64,000 bases of DNA from Mycobacterium sp. KBS0706 (GCF_005938675.2 NZ_VCCH02000010.1:1-64000); one strand, 5' to 3'; shown: positions 8,277-17,587, numbered from the stretch's first letter. The notes: generated by a model from the letters alone, not told the origin. A program made the numbers and translations.

Positions 8277-9614
8277 ATGACCCGCATTCTGCACCGATCC
8301 ATCAAGGGCAAGCTTCCCGTCGCCGTCGGCGGCAAGGGCATCGAACTCCTCGACAGCGAGGGCCGCCGCTATATCGACGCGTCCGGCGGCGCTGCCGTCT
8401 CCTGCCTCGGCCATGGGCATCCGGACGTGATCGCCGCGCTGCACGCACAGCTCGACAAGCTCGCCTACGCCCATACGGGCTTCTTCACGACCGAGGTGGC
8501 CGAGCAACTGGCCGATCGGCTGGTCGCCGACGCCCCCGCGGGCATCGGCCATGTCTATCTCGTCAGCGGCGGCTCGGAGGCCGTCGAGGCCGCGCTGAAG
8601 ATGGCGCGGCAATACTTCGTCGAGAAAGGCGAGCCGCAGCGCCGCCATGTCATCGCGCGCCGGCAGAGCTATCACGGCAACACGCTCGGCGCGCTTGCCG
8701 CCGGCGGCAACGAATGGCGGCGCAGCCAGTTCAGGCCGCTGCTGATCGAAACGCACCACATCGATCCATGCTTCGCCTATCGCTTCCAGCAGCCCGGGGA
8801 AATGGATGCCGACTATGCGGCGAGGGCCGCGCAGGCGCTGGAAGACAAGATCCTGGAGCTCGGCGGAGATGAGGTCATCGCCTTCGTCGCGGAGACGGTG
8901 GTGGGGGCCACGGCCGGTGCCGTGCCGCCGGTCGCGGACTATCTGAAGCGCATCCGTGCCATCTGCGACCGCTACGGCGTGCTTCTCATCCTCGACGAGG
9001 TGATGTGCGGCATGGGCCGCACGGGCACGCTACATGCCTGCGAGCAGGACGGCGTCTCCCCGGACCTGATGGTGATCGCCAAGGGGCTTGGCGGCGGGTA
9101 CCAGCCCATCGGGGCGGTACTTCTGTCAGACCGGATCTTCGATGCCTTCGCGAACGGCTCGGGCTTCTTCCAGCACGGCCACACCTATATGGGCCATCCG
9201 ATGGCGGCCGCGGCCGGCCTGGCCGTGCAGGAGGTCATCCGCCGCGACAACCTGCTGGCGAATGTCACGCAGATGGGCGGGCATCTGGCCCGGCGCCTGA
9301 GCGAGCGCTTCGGCAACCACCACCATGTCGGCGACGTCCGCGGCCGCGGCCTGTTCCAGGCGATCGAGCTCGTCGCCGATCGCGGCACCAGGGAGCCGTT
9401 CGATCCCGGGCTGAAGCTCCATGCGCGGATCAAGCAGGCGGCGATGGCGAGTGGCCTGATGGTCTATCCAATGGGCGGGACGATCGACGGCCGGCGCGGC
9501 GACCACGTGCTCATCGCGCCGCCCTTTGTCTCGGCCGCCGATGACATCGACGAGATCGTGGAACGGCTCGGCAATGCCGTGGATACGGCCATTTCCAGGA
9601 TGCCTGCGAGATGA
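8277..9614 (+). CDS. Class III PLP-dependent aminotransferase
   Basis: A 445-residue fold-type I aminotransferase of class III (omega-amino acid, beta-alanine or diamine type). Seen: LILDEVMCGMGRTG with the cofactor-pairing D240, the PLP lysine K269 in MVIAKGLGGGYQPIGA, YLVSGGSEAVEAALKMARQY near 94-113, and HGHTYMGHPMAAAAGLAVQE. The length is typical. It follows the RpiR gene by 14 bp and is probably co-transcribed. In this neighbourhood it would convert an imported or amidase-released amino compound to a carbonyl compound, possibly feeding the BKACE enzyme. That order of steps is inference. Its N-terminus starts directly with the catalytic fold, without a targeting signal. Confidence 0.88.
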   Translation: MTRILHRSIKGKLPVAVGGKGIELLDSEGRRYIDASGGAAVSCLGHGHPDVIAALHAQLDKLAYAHTGFFTTEVAEQLADRLVADAPAGIGHVYLVSGGSEAVEAALKMARQYFVEKGEPQRRHVIARRQSYHGNTLGALAAGGNEWRRSQFRPLLIETHHIDPCFAYRFQQPGEMDADYAARAAQALEDKILELGGDEVIAFVAETVVGATAGAVPPVADYLKRIRAICDRYGVLLILDEVMCGMGRTGTLHACEQDGVSPDLMVIAKGLGGGYQPIGAVLLSDRIFDAFANGSGFFQHGHTYMGHPMAAAAGLAVQEVIRRDNLLANVTQMGGHLARRLSERFGNHHHVGDVRGRGLFQAIELVADRGTREPFDPGLKLHARIKQAAMASGLMVYPMGGTIDGRRGDHVLIAPPFVSAADDIDEIVERLGNAVDTAISRMPAR

Positions 9615-9699
9615 GCGATCACCGGCGGCAATGTCCGGAATGGAGGCGCGCCAACTCGGCGGGCATAGTGGGAAATGGCCGCGGAATGGCGATCCGAGT

Positions 9700-10257
9700 G
9701 ATGTCCGGTGTCGGGGCGCCGACCCTAGGGCAGCTTTTGTTTAGGGCTTCGGATGCCGGCCCTGGCGCAGTGGGTTGGGCCGGGAGCGGGGCCGGCGTCC
9801 GAAGGCCTTCAGAGGAGGAAGCCGCGGTCAGCGCGAGGGGTGGCGGCCGGCTGAGACGAGGTTATGGGGATTTCGTGTTTCGCCTGGTGCCGAGGGGGCG
9901 GCGATCGGTCGATGACGGCGTGCGCCGGCGCCGACGGGAGGTGTCCGGAGCGGTCGCGGCGCGAACTGAGCCCGACGTGGCGGCGAGAGAGCGACGGATT
10001 GGGTGGCGTTCGGCGGTGAGAGGCGCAGCCGGGCTGGAGCCGTGGCCGAAGGACGACGGCGTGGCAGGCTCGGGCGTGTCGGCACAGTGGCCTTCATGAT
10101 GCGCATGCGTCCGCCGCAGCAGGGGCAGGCCGGCAGGGCCGTGGCGTCGGGCTCTGGCTCGGGGTCGCGGTCGTCGTCGTCCGGCGCGGCGGGCTGGTTG
10201 CCGGGCTGTTCGGCGATCAGGGCCCGAAGCCAGTTGAGATCGATCGCATGGGGCCCT
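9700..10257 (-). pseudogene. IS91-family transposase remnant (C-terminal end only)
   Basis: Read on the minus strand from about 10257, an open frame gives AIDLNWLRALIAEQPGNQPA, an acidic and Pro-rich linker, then the Cys-rich CPCCGGRMRIM. From memory this resembles the tail of IS91-type (Y2) transposases, which end in a short CPxCGGRM element. The catalytic region that should precede it is absent: at about 10258-10262 the sequence changes to the monooxygenase frame on the other strand. From there down to about 9700 the DNA has no gene-like frame and probably contains the element's terminal noncoding part. The IS91 assignment rests on this short motif, so it is moderate. Confidence 0.45.
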
Positions 10258-10282
10258 TGGTCAGCAGGCCGAACTGGCGGCG

Positions 10283-11089
10283 ATGGCCGACGAGTTGGGA
10301 TTTGGGGCAGTCTGGGTGCGCGATGTGCCGCTGAACGGCTCCTGGTATCCGGAGCATTTCGGCCATCCGGATCCCTTCGTCATGCTGGGCGCGATTGTGA
10401 TGGCGACCTCGCGCATAGCGATCGGCACAGCCGCGACCGTGCTGACGCTGCGTCATCCGCTTCACATCGCGAAGGCCGCCACCTCTCTCGATCGACTTGC
10501 CCAAGGTCGCTTCTTGCTGGGATTGGGATCCGGGGATCGGCCGGAGGAGTTTGCGGCGTTCGGCGCAGATACCAAGGATCACAAAGCGCTCTTCCGCGAG
10601 CATTGGACCGAACTGGCCGCGGCGTTGGAACGGCCGCCGCGAATCCTCCGCCAATCCCCGGACCCCGCCGTCAGCTTCGAGCTTCGGCCAACGGCCTTGA
10701 CCGAGATACCGATGCTCGCGATCGGATCGGGCGGACAGACATTGGAATGGATCGCCCGCAACGCCTCAGGGTGGGCGACCTATCAAAGACCGCCGGACGT
10801 TCAGCGCGATCGTCATGCGATGTGGCGGCGAGCGGTCGACCGTACGTCGCCAGACCAGTTCCGCAGTTTCAGCGTGGCCGTCCGCATCGAGCTTCTAGAC
10901 GATCCTTCGGCCCCAGCCGAACCTGTCTATCTGGGCTATCGCACAGGGACGCATTCGCTGGTGCAAGTCCTCCGAGAGATGCGCGAGGCTGGGGTGCACC
11001 ATGTCCTTCTCAATCTGCAACCCACGGGCGCACAGGCTCAACAGAGGCTTGAATGCATTGCACGCGAGGTTCTGCCGGCGTTCCGCTGA
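10283..11089 (+). pseudogene. N-terminally truncated luciferase-like (LLM) oxidoreductase
   Basis: A 268-residue frame clearly belongs to the luciferase-like flavin or F420 TIM-barrel family. ADELGFGAVWVRDVPLNG aligns with ADDLGFSAIWTRDVPVFD of the complete paralogue at 42426-43409, and RLAQGRFLLGLGSGDRPEEF aligns with its GGRLILGVASGDRP. Compared with that paralogue, about the first 45-48 residues (strand 1 of the barrel) are missing. The frame is open only back to a TGA at 10235-10237, and no ATG, GTG or TTG occurs before 10283. The sequence just upstream is an IS91-type remnant, so the 5' end was probably lost in a deletion involving that element. It may still be transcribed but is unlikely to fold normally. 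Confidence 0.65.
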
Positions 11090-11325
11090 TGCGAGCGGTC
11101 TCGACTCGGCGGTCGTGCGGCCCCGCAATTCATCTGCGCCACGATCGCGAGCTTGCACAAGCAGCGATGTATCGTGCTCCGACCTGGGTTCGCGTCGGCC
11201 GGCAGACTGGGGCTGCAGGGGCTGATCGACGACGGGGTTTCAGCTCCTGCAGGCGGCCTATCCTGGAAGTCCATAGGCCGAGGCAGATCCCATACCGGAT
11301 GCAGAGTGAGATCCGAGTAGGCGGC

Positions 11326-12840
11326 TCAGAGATCGAACAGGCGCCGGATCCGAGCGGCCAGGCCGGGAGCCGACGTAATGGCGGGGGATCCATCGCCCTG
11401 CTCGAGGCGGTACCGGTCCCTGGCGGTCCGACGGGCCAGCAGGGAGCCGAGATCCTCGGTGATCGCGGGGCGGTCCCGCAACAGCGGCGCCAGGCCCTCC
11501 TGCGTGATCTCGTAGACGACGACGAGCGTCAGGGCCTGGATGGTCCCGGGCTCGCCTTCGCCGGTCAGCAGGCCGCGTTCGCCGAAGAAGTCGCCGGGTG
11601 CGAGCCGTCGCAGCTCCGTCCCGTTGCCATGCTCCAGCCGGGTCACGGTGGCGACGCCGTTGCGGACGATCATCAGTGACGTGAGCACCGTTCCCTGTTC
11701 GACCATGGTCTCGCCGCTGCGGAAGGTGCGGCGGGTCATGGTCGAGGCCAGGGCTTCCTTCTCGTCCTCGGTCAGAGAATCGAACAGGGTGATGGCGTCG
11801 AGAAGGCGCAGCGGCGTGCTGCGGTGATGGATGGGTACATCCTCTGCCCCCGCTGCGACCGACACGGCGCCGAGGGCGTTGGGCGGCAGAGACAGGACCA
11901 GGCCGGCCGCCTTTGCTTGGCGGTAGATCAGGTCGAAAATCTCACTCTTCGCCTGCGCTGTCGCCGCGATCTCCGCCACTCGGAAGGACAGATCGAGCGC
12001 GACAGCGTTGGCGTCCAGCGAGGTCACCACTGCCGTTGGTTCGGGGATGGAGAGGATCGAGTTGCTGCTCAGCAGCACCGAGCGCATCACCTCGACCATC
12101 GCGGCCGGCGCTGTTGTCGGCTGGAACCGGACCGTCAGCGTCACGCCGTGGCTTCGTTCGGGACTGCTCAGATTGGACAGCCGCGCCTTCGCCAGGTCGG
12201 CGTTCGGGACGATAACAAGATCGTTCGTGCCGCTGAGGAGATGCGTCGCGCGCCAGTTAGTCTCCACCACCCGGCCCTCGATCCCGTTGCCGAGCACGAG
12301 CCAGTCGCCGATGGAGTAAGGTCGGCCGAGGTTGAGTGCTATGCCCGAGAACACGTCGCTCAGGGTGCTCTGCAGCGCCAGGCCGAGGATGATCGCGAAG
12401 ACGCCCGATGTGGCGATTAGCGTCCCGACCGGTGCATCGAAAACATAGGCGACGACCGAGAGAAACGTGCTGACATAGACGACACCGCCGACGAGATCCT
12501 GCAACAGCCGTCCTTCGCGGGGCTGATGTTCGAGGATCAGGAAGACGCGGACGATACCGATGATGGACCAGGCCGCATTGATCCACCAGACCACCTTGGC
12601 CAAGCCGACGAAGAAGCGCTGCAGGTTGGATGCGGTCGCTGGATCAGGCTGATAGGGCACGATGCCGTGGTATAGCAGCAGGGCGGTGAGCGCCGCGAAG
12701 AAGGCGAGCTGGCCAATCAGCCGACGGGTCGGGTGGTGACGCAGCACGACGCGCGTAACCACGGCGCCGATGACGGCGAGCACACCGGTCTGGACGAGCG
12801 TGTCGCCGGCCATGCCAAGGATGTCGTCGGCGCTTAGCAT
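11326..12840 (-). CDS. MscS-type mechanosensitive channel with C-terminal cyclic-nucleotide-binding domain
   Basis: A 504-residue inner-membrane protein. Four to five hydrophobic segments lie in the first 175 residues, ending in the pore-lining helix region SGVFAIILGLALQSTLSDVF with MscS-type Gly/Ala pattern. It is followed by the beta domain (IGDWLVLGNGIEGRVVETNW) and the cytoplasmic alpha/beta part. From about 365 to 475 a cNMP-binding domain is seen (FRSGETMVEQGTVLTSLMIV; LAPGDFFGERGLLTGE). The combination is a known MscS subclass gated or modulated by cyclic nucleotides. The canonical PxGExxxxxR phosphate cassette reads PGDFFGERGLLTGE, without the usual distal Arg, so nucleotide affinity is uncertain. 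It is monocistronic. Confidence 0.85.
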   Translation of the reverse strand: MLSADDILGMAGDTLVQTGVLAVIGAVVTRVVLRHHPTRRLIGQLAFFAALTALLLYHGIVPYQPDPATASNLQRFFVGLAKVVWWINAAWSIIGIVRVFLILEHQPREGRLLQDLVGGVVYVSTFLSVVAYVFDAPVGTLIATSGVFAIILGLALQSTLSDVFSGIALNLGRPYSIGDWLVLGNGIEGRVVETNWRATHLLSGTNDLVIVPNADLAKARLSNLSSPERSHGVTLTVRFQPTTAPAAMVEVMRSVLLSSNSILSIPEPTAVVTSLDANAVALDLSFRVAEIAATAQAKSEIFDLIYRQAKAAGLVLSLPPNALGAVSVAAGAEDVPIHHRSTPLRLLDAITLFDSLTEDEKEALASTMTRRTFRSGETMVEQGTVLTSLMIVRNGVATVTRLEHGNGTELRRLAPGDFFGERGLLTGEGEPGTIQALTLVVVYEITQEGLAPLLRDRPAITEDLGSLLARRTARDRYRLEQGDGSPAITSAPGLAARIRRLFDL

Positions 12841-12976
12841 CGGACTGGCCAGGGAAGCGGGGCGGTTGCGCCGCGGATGTCGGGGGAGAGAGTGGAGCCT
12901 TCACGAGCTATCGTGAGCGCCACGCATCGATGCCGGGAAGACACTGCCTGTCCTTGCATGTGGAGGCCGCGGGCGG

Positions 12977-13837
12977 TCAGCCGCGCCAGCTCTCAAGGAA
13001 ATCGAGGAGCAGTTGGTTGACCACATCCGGCCGCTCTTCCGGGGGCAGGTGGCCGCACCGGGAAACGGGGTAGGTGACCAGGTCGTCGGCGAACTCCGCC
13101 CAGACCTCGGCCATGTCGAACAGCTTGCCGACGGCGTGGAAATCGGCCCCCCACAACGACATCACCGGGCAGGAGATCTTCACCTCGGCATCGGCCTGAT
13201 CCTGGGCGATGTCTTCGGCATTGGCCCGGTAGTCGGCCATCGCCCCTCGAACCGCGCCGGGCGCCCGGTAGGCTCGGACATAGGTGTCGAACGCCTCGCC
13301 GGAGATCGCCGACGGGTCATAGGTCCAGTCGGAGAAGAAATGCCTCAGCCAGATGTGCTCGCGCCCGGCGATCAGCGCCTCGGGCAGGTCGGGCACCAAG
13401 TGGAACAGGAAGAACCAATAGGCCTTGGCGATGCCAGCATTGATGTCGCGTGCCACGATGCGGGTGGGCACGTTGTCGATCACGACCAGACGCTCCAGCA
13501 GGTCGGGATAGTCCTTGGCGAAGCGGGTCGCCACACGCGCGCCGCGGTCGTGGCCGACGAGCGCGACCTTCGGCAGGTCCAGGACGCGCATCAGCTCGCG
13601 GATGTCCCTGGCCATGTTGCGCTTGTCGTAGCCTGTGGCCGGCTTGTCCGTTTCGCCGTAGCCGCGCAGATCGGGCGCGATGACGCGATAGCGCTCGGCC
13701 AGAACCGGGATCTGGAACCGCCAAGCGAAATTGGTCTCGGGAAATCCGTGCAGCAGGATCACCGGCGGGCCGTCGCCGGCCTTGATGACGAACTGGCGGA
13801 TGCCGTTGGCCTGGACGGTGTAGCTTTTCTGGGTCAT
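12977..13837 (-). CDS. Alpha/beta hydrolase of the haloacetate dehalogenase / epoxide hydrolase group
   Basis: A 286-residue alpha/beta hydrolase with an Asp nucleophile. Seen: oxyanion HGFPET at 30-35, PDLRGYGETDKP at 55-66, nucleophile elbow GHDRGAR with D97, and catalytic H263 in CGHLPPEE. The pair R98 and R101 after the nucleophile matches the carboxylate-binding arginines of fluoroacetate dehalogenases. The segment AYWFFLFH keeps the halide-pocket Trp (W141) but has Tyr140 where fluoroacetate dehalogenases have His; DYRANA keeps the pocket Tyr. It could therefore act on another haloacid or an ester or epoxide. It is the last gene of the minus-strand run that starts at 22923, lying 88 bp after the chloroperoxidase-like gene. 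Confidence 0.8.
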   Translation of the reverse strand: MTQKSYTVQANGIRQFVIKAGDGPPVILLHGFPETNFAWRFQIPVLAERYRVIAPDLRGYGETDKPATGYDKRNMARDIRELMRVLDLPKVALVGHDRGARVATRFAKDYPDLLERLVVIDNVPTRIVARDINAGIAKAYWFFLFHLVPDLPEALIAGREHIWLRHFFSDWTYDPSAISGEAFDTYVRAYRAPGAVRGAMADYRANAEDIAQDQADAEVKISCPVMSLWGADFHAVGKLFDMAEVWAEFADDLVTYPVSRCGHLPPEERPDVVNQLLLDFLESWRG

Positions 13838-13925
13838 CGGCTGGTGCTCCGTAAAGGATGGTCGCTGTCCGCCCGAGGGCGGACAGCGTCGAGAGTGGAG
13901 GCGCCGGGTCGCCCAGGCGTCCGGC

Positions 13926-14747
13926 CTAGCCGCGGATAAACGCCAACAGGTCGGCGTTCACCTGGTCCTTGTGGGTGGTGCAGGTCGCATGCGGTGCTCC
14001 GGGATAGACCTTGAGCTGCGCGCCGGGGACGATGCTGGCGGCTAGCTTCGCGGTGGGGCCGATCGGCACCGTCTGGTCGTCGTCGCCGTGGATGATCAGC
14101 GTGGGGACATCGATCTCGGCCATCTCCTGCCGGAAATCCGTCTCGGAAAACGCCGTGACGCAGTCGACCGTCGCCTTGATCGAGGCCTGCAACGCGATCT
14201 GCAGCGTCTGGGTCAGGATGCCCTTCGACACTGTGCTCCCCGGCCGGTTGGTGCCGTAGAAGATGGTGTTGAAGTCGTCGAGGAATTGCGGCCGATCATG
14301 AGCAATGCCGGTGCGGATGCCTTCGAACACTTCCGCCGGGATGCCGTCGGTATGGTCGCCGGTCTTGATGAACAGGGGCGTGACCGCGCTGATCAGCACC
14401 AGCTTCGCCACCCGGTCGCTTCCGTGGCGGGTGAGGTAGCGCACGACGTCGCCGCCGCCCATGGAGAAGCCGACCAGGACGACGTCCTTCAGGTCCAGAT
14501 GCTCGATCAGCTGGGCGATGTCGCCGGCGAAGGTATCGTAGTCGTAGCCCTCCCAGGGCTGGCTAGACCGGCCGAAGCCCCGGCGGTCGAACGCCACGGC
14601 CCGATAACCGTGCCGTGCCAGATGCAGCATCTGGTATTCCCACATATCGGCGCTGAGCGGCCAGCCATGGCTGAACAGGACCGGCTGACCCCGCCCCCAG
14701 TCCTTGTAGTAGAGTTCGGTGCCGTCGCGTGTCACTAGGATGCTCAT
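13926..14747 (-). CDS. Alpha/beta hydrolase, non-heme chloroperoxidase / arylesterase type
   Basis: A 273-residue serine hydrolase. Seen: SHGWPLSADMWEYQM near the oxyanion hole, FDRRGFGRSSQPW, nucleophile elbow GFSMGGG with S95, the acid in IHGDDDQTVP, and the catalytic His in YPGAPHATCTTHKD near 253. The family comprises cofactor-free perhydrolases and aryl esterases, historically called non-heme chloroperoxidases. There is no signal peptide. It lies 75 bp downstream of an EmrB-like pump gene on the same strand. Its natural substrate is unknown; an ester hydrolase function in aromatic breakdown is reasonable from context. Confidence 0.85.
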   Translation of the reverse strand: MSILVTRDGTELYYKDWGRGQPVLFSHGWPLSADMWEYQMLHLARHGYRAVAFDRRGFGRSSQPWEGYDYDTFAGDIAQLIEHLDLKDVVLVGFSMGGGDVVRYLTRHGSDRVAKLVLISAVTPLFIKTGDHTDGIPAEVFEGIRTGIAHDRPQFLDDFNTIFYGTNRPGSTVSKGILTQTLQIALQASIKATVDCVTAFSETDFRQEMAEIDVPTLIIHGDDDQTVPIGPTAKLAASIVPGAQLKVYPGAPHATCTTHKDQVNADLLAFIRG

Positions 14748-14822
14748 GCTTGATCTCTCTCTGTCTTGAGTTCACGGGCGGCCGTCGGCCGCCGGCGATC
14801 GAGGAACGGTCGCGGTCGACCG

Positions 14823-16427
14823 TCATGAAACTCTGGCCGACGGGCTCGCGGCTCGGGCGGGGACGGCGGCGATCTGCGGGCCCTTCGGAACGAGCACTGC
14901 CAGGAGCCAGCAGAACAGGGCGACGATAGCGGCCGCCCGGAAGGCGTCGATGAAGGCGAGGACATAGGCCTGCTGGGAGACAGCGCTCGCGAGCAGTTTG
15001 ATGTCGGCGGCCGCGGCTGCCGAACCGCTCGCGAGTTCACCCGCGAGCGCATGGCCGTAGGCAGCGATCCGGCTGGCTGTGTCCCCCGACTGGCCCTGGA
15101 CATGAAGGCCCAGCAGATTGGAATGGAGCTGCTCGCGCTGCCTGAGGAAGGTCTGCATGAAGGCGATGCCAGCCTCGCCGCCGAGCAGCCGGCTCGTCTG
15201 CATGAAGGCGCCGATGGTGACGGCCTGTTCCGGCTTGATGGTCCTCGCAACCAGCGTCACCAGGCTCGTCAGTGCGAGGGATTGGCCGACCGCCTGCATG
15301 ACTTGGGAGGGTAGGAAGTCCGCCGTCGCCCAGACACCTGTCAGCCCCGTCGCCATTACGCATGCCGCGGCGACCAGGGCCGCCCCGGCGCCCAACGTCC
15401 ATTTCGGATCGATCCGCTGCAGCAGGAGGGCCAGCGGCAGCACCAGGATGATCTGCGGCGCGGCGATCCAGATCAGCACCGCGCCGATCTCAAGGGCGCG
15501 GTAGTTCTGCAGTGTCTGCAGATAGGTGGGAATCACATAGGCCGTGGACAGGATGATGAAGCGTAGCCCGGCCAGCAGCATGAACAGGACGAGAAGCCCG
15601 GGCGCGGCGAGAACCCTTAGATTCAGAGCTGGGTAGGGTGTCTTCAGCTCCCGGGCGACGAAGGCGGCGAAGGCAAGGCCTCCGACGGCCAGGAGGCCCA
15701 CGATGGTTCCGCTGCGGGTCCAATCCAGCCGGTTGCCCTGGTCGAGCGCGACGTAGCAGGCGCCGAGGCCCAGCCAGGCATAGGCCAAGCCCGTACCGTC
15801 GATCCGCTTCAGCTCTGGAGCATTGGGCGGGTCCGCCGGCATGCCGAGCCAGACGCACAGGAACATCAGTGGAAGCCCGAGACAGTACTGCCAGGAGAGC
15901 CAGTGCCAGGACAGGGTGTCGAGATAGAACCCCTCCAGCGACGCCGCGATGTTCTGCGAGAACTCGAGATTCATCCCATAGATGGCGATGCCGTAGATCA
16001 GCATCGGCTTGGGCAGGTGCCGCAGGATGAAGATCAGGGTCAGGGGAATGAACGTCCCCGAGCCGAGGCCGGCGAGGAACTGGGCGGCGAGGTAGCCGTC
16101 CAGATCGGGAGAGAACGGCCCGAGCAGGCTGGCGACGAAGAAGACGAGAATGCCTGACAACAGGATCCGGCGTCCGCCGGCGATGGAGGCGAGATACGGG
16201 CAGGAGATGCCCGAGATCAACTGTCCCAACCCCAGCGCCGTCGTGATCCAGGCGCCCTCGTCGAACCCGGCCCCCAGGCTGCCGCGAAGATCGGCGAGGC
16301 CGAAGGTGGTGACGCGCGTGCCGAGCGTCGCCATCATCGAGCCCAGCATGACACCGATGAGGCCGACATAGTGCCTCCAGGGCACGGACGGGGATGCAGG
16401 GTGAGTGCCGGCTGGTGCCGCTGTCAT
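14823..16427 (-). CDS. EmrB-like DHA2 family MFS efflux transporter
   Basis: A 534-residue inner-membrane carrier with about 14 hydrophobic segments, the size and topology of DHA2-family drug:proton antiporters. Seen: MLGSMMATLGTRVTTFGLAD in TM1, YLASIAGGRRILLSGILVFF with the loop-2 motif, and FLAGLGSGTFIPLTLIFILR. Its start overlaps the stop of the HlyD-like gene as ATGA, so the two are translationally coupled and form an EmrA/EmrB-type export pair spanning the periplasm. Such pumps usually need an outer-membrane TolC partner; none is encoded here. Co-transcription with a molybdenum hydroxylase suggests that it exports a substrate or product of that enzyme. Confidence 0.88.
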   Translation of the reverse strand: MTAAPAGTHPASPSVPWRHYVGLIGVMLGSMMATLGTRVTTFGLADLRGSLGAGFDEGAWITTALGLGQLISGISCPYLASIAGGRRILLSGILVFFVASLLGPFSPDLDGYLAAQFLAGLGSGTFIPLTLIFILRHLPKPMLIYGIAIYGMNLEFSQNIAASLEGFYLDTLSWHWLSWQYCLGLPLMFLCVWLGMPADPPNAPELKRIDGTGLAYAWLGLGACYVALDQGNRLDWTRSGTIVGLLAVGGLAFAAFVARELKTPYPALNLRVLAAPGLLVLFMLLAGLRFIILSTAYVIPTYLQTLQNYRALEIGAVLIWIAAPQIILVLPLALLLQRIDPKWTLGAGAALVAAACVMATGLTGVWATADFLPSQVMQAVGQSLALTSLVTLVARTIKPEQAVTIGAFMQTSRLLGGEAGIAFMQTFLRQREQLHSNLLGLHVQGQSGDTASRIAAYGHALAGELASGSAAAAADIKLLASAVSQQAYVLAFIDAFRAAAIVALFCWLLAVLVPKGPQIAAVPARAASPSARVS

Positions 16428-17587
16428 CGGCCCCGTCCCTTATCGGCGGAGGCGGCGTTTCCGTCCGGAGAACCGCCCGTGTCGATCGTGGCGATCACGG
16501 ACATGCCGGGGCGGATCAGCGCCCCGAGGGCAGGGTTCTGGTCGAGCGCGATCTTCACCGGCATCCGCTGGACGACCTTGGTGAAGTTGCCGGTCGCGTT
16601 GTCGGGCGGGAGGAGGGCGAAGACGCTGCCCGTCCCAGGGGACCAGCTCTCCACCCGGCCGCTCAGGACGACGTCCGGGAAGGCGTCGACGGTGATGTTC
16701 GCGCGGTCGCCGACCCGGACATTGGTCATCTGCGTTTCCTTGAGGTTCGCGATGACCCAGACTTTCGCCAGAGGCATCAGCGTGATGAGCTGCGTTCCGG
16801 GCGAGACGAACTGACCCGGGCGGACCTGGCGGGCGCCCGTCATCCCTTCGGCGGGGGCCAGGATGCGCGTATAGCCGAGATTGTCCTGCGCCAGCTTCAG
16901 CCGGGCTTCGGTCGCCGCCACCTGGGCGGCGTCCTCCTGCTCCTCCGCGTCGAGCGCCGTCAGCAGGGCCTGCTGCTGGACGAGTTGCGACTGAGACAGC
17001 GACAGGGTGCCCGCCGCCTTCGCCGCATCGGCATCGGCCTGCTCCACATGCTGCTCGGTCCCGACGATGCCCGTGTGCAGGAGATCGCGTTGGCGCTTCG
17101 CTTCGGCCGCGGCGCGCGCCAGCTCGGCCCGGGCAACGTCGATCGCGGCCTTCGCCTGGTCGATCAGCGCGGCCTGGACCGCCCGCTTGTCGGCGATGCC
17201 TGCGAGGCTGGCGCGGGCCGCGGCCAGATCCGCCTCCGCCAGATCGCGCTGTGCCTGGTAGTCCGCCGGGTCGATCTCGGCGATCAACTGCCCCGATGCC
17301 ACGACCTGGTAGTCGTCGACGGCCACCGACCGGACATAGCCGGAGATCTGTGTTGCGAGAGGTGTGGTGTCGCCCGCGATGAAGGCGTCGTCGGTCCGCT
17401 GGAAACGGGAGGTCCCTGTCCAGCGATCCCAGTTCGACGCCGCCGTCCATCCGGACGTAACGATGGCGACGAGGATCGCGGCGTGGAACACCGGGTGCGT
17501 CAGGGCGTGCTTGAGCCCGCGGCCCTCCGCGCCTGGCGTGGCGGCCTCAGGACTGGAGGGCGCGACCTCCGTGGGCAGCGTCGTCAT
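16424..17587 (-). CDS. HlyD/EmrA-family membrane fusion protein
   Basis: A 387-residue periplasmic adaptor. It has one N-terminal membrane anchor (about 30-46, FHAAILVAIVTSGWTAA), a biotinyl-lipoyl-like half (FIAGDTTPLATQISGYVRSV), a long Ala/Gln-rich alpha-helical hairpin (about 110-250), and the second half-motif LGYTRILAPAEGMTGARQVR. I start it at the ATG at 17587; the open frame extends further upstream into the molybdopterin gene without family similarity. It is 16 bp downstream of the molybdopterin-subunit gene and overlaps the pump gene by 4 bp. It links the inner-membrane pump to an outer-membrane channel. Confidence 0.87.
   Translation of the reverse strand: MTTLPTEVAPSSPEAATPGAEGRGLKHALTHPVFHAAILVAIVTSGWTAASNWDRWTGTSRFQRTDDAFIAGDTTPLATQISGYVRSVAVDDYQVVASGQLIAEIDPADYQAQRDLAEADLAAARASLAGIADKRAVQAALIDQAKAAIDVARAELARAAAEAKRQRDLLHTGIVGTEQHVEQADADAAKAAGTLSLSQSQLVQQQALLTALDAEEQEDAAQVAATEARLKLAQDNLGYTRILAPAEGMTGARQVRPGQFVSPGTQLITLMPLAKVWVIANLKETQMTNVRVGDRANITVDAFPDVVLSGRVESWSPGTGSVFALLPPDNATGNFTKVVQRMPVKIALDQNPALGALIRPGMSVIATIDTGGSPDGNAASADKGRGR

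Noticed and set aside
10003..11052. A 349-codon plus-strand frame overlapping the truncated luciferase-like gene
   Set aside because: A different frame in the same region carries the conserved luciferase-like motifs; this one has none.
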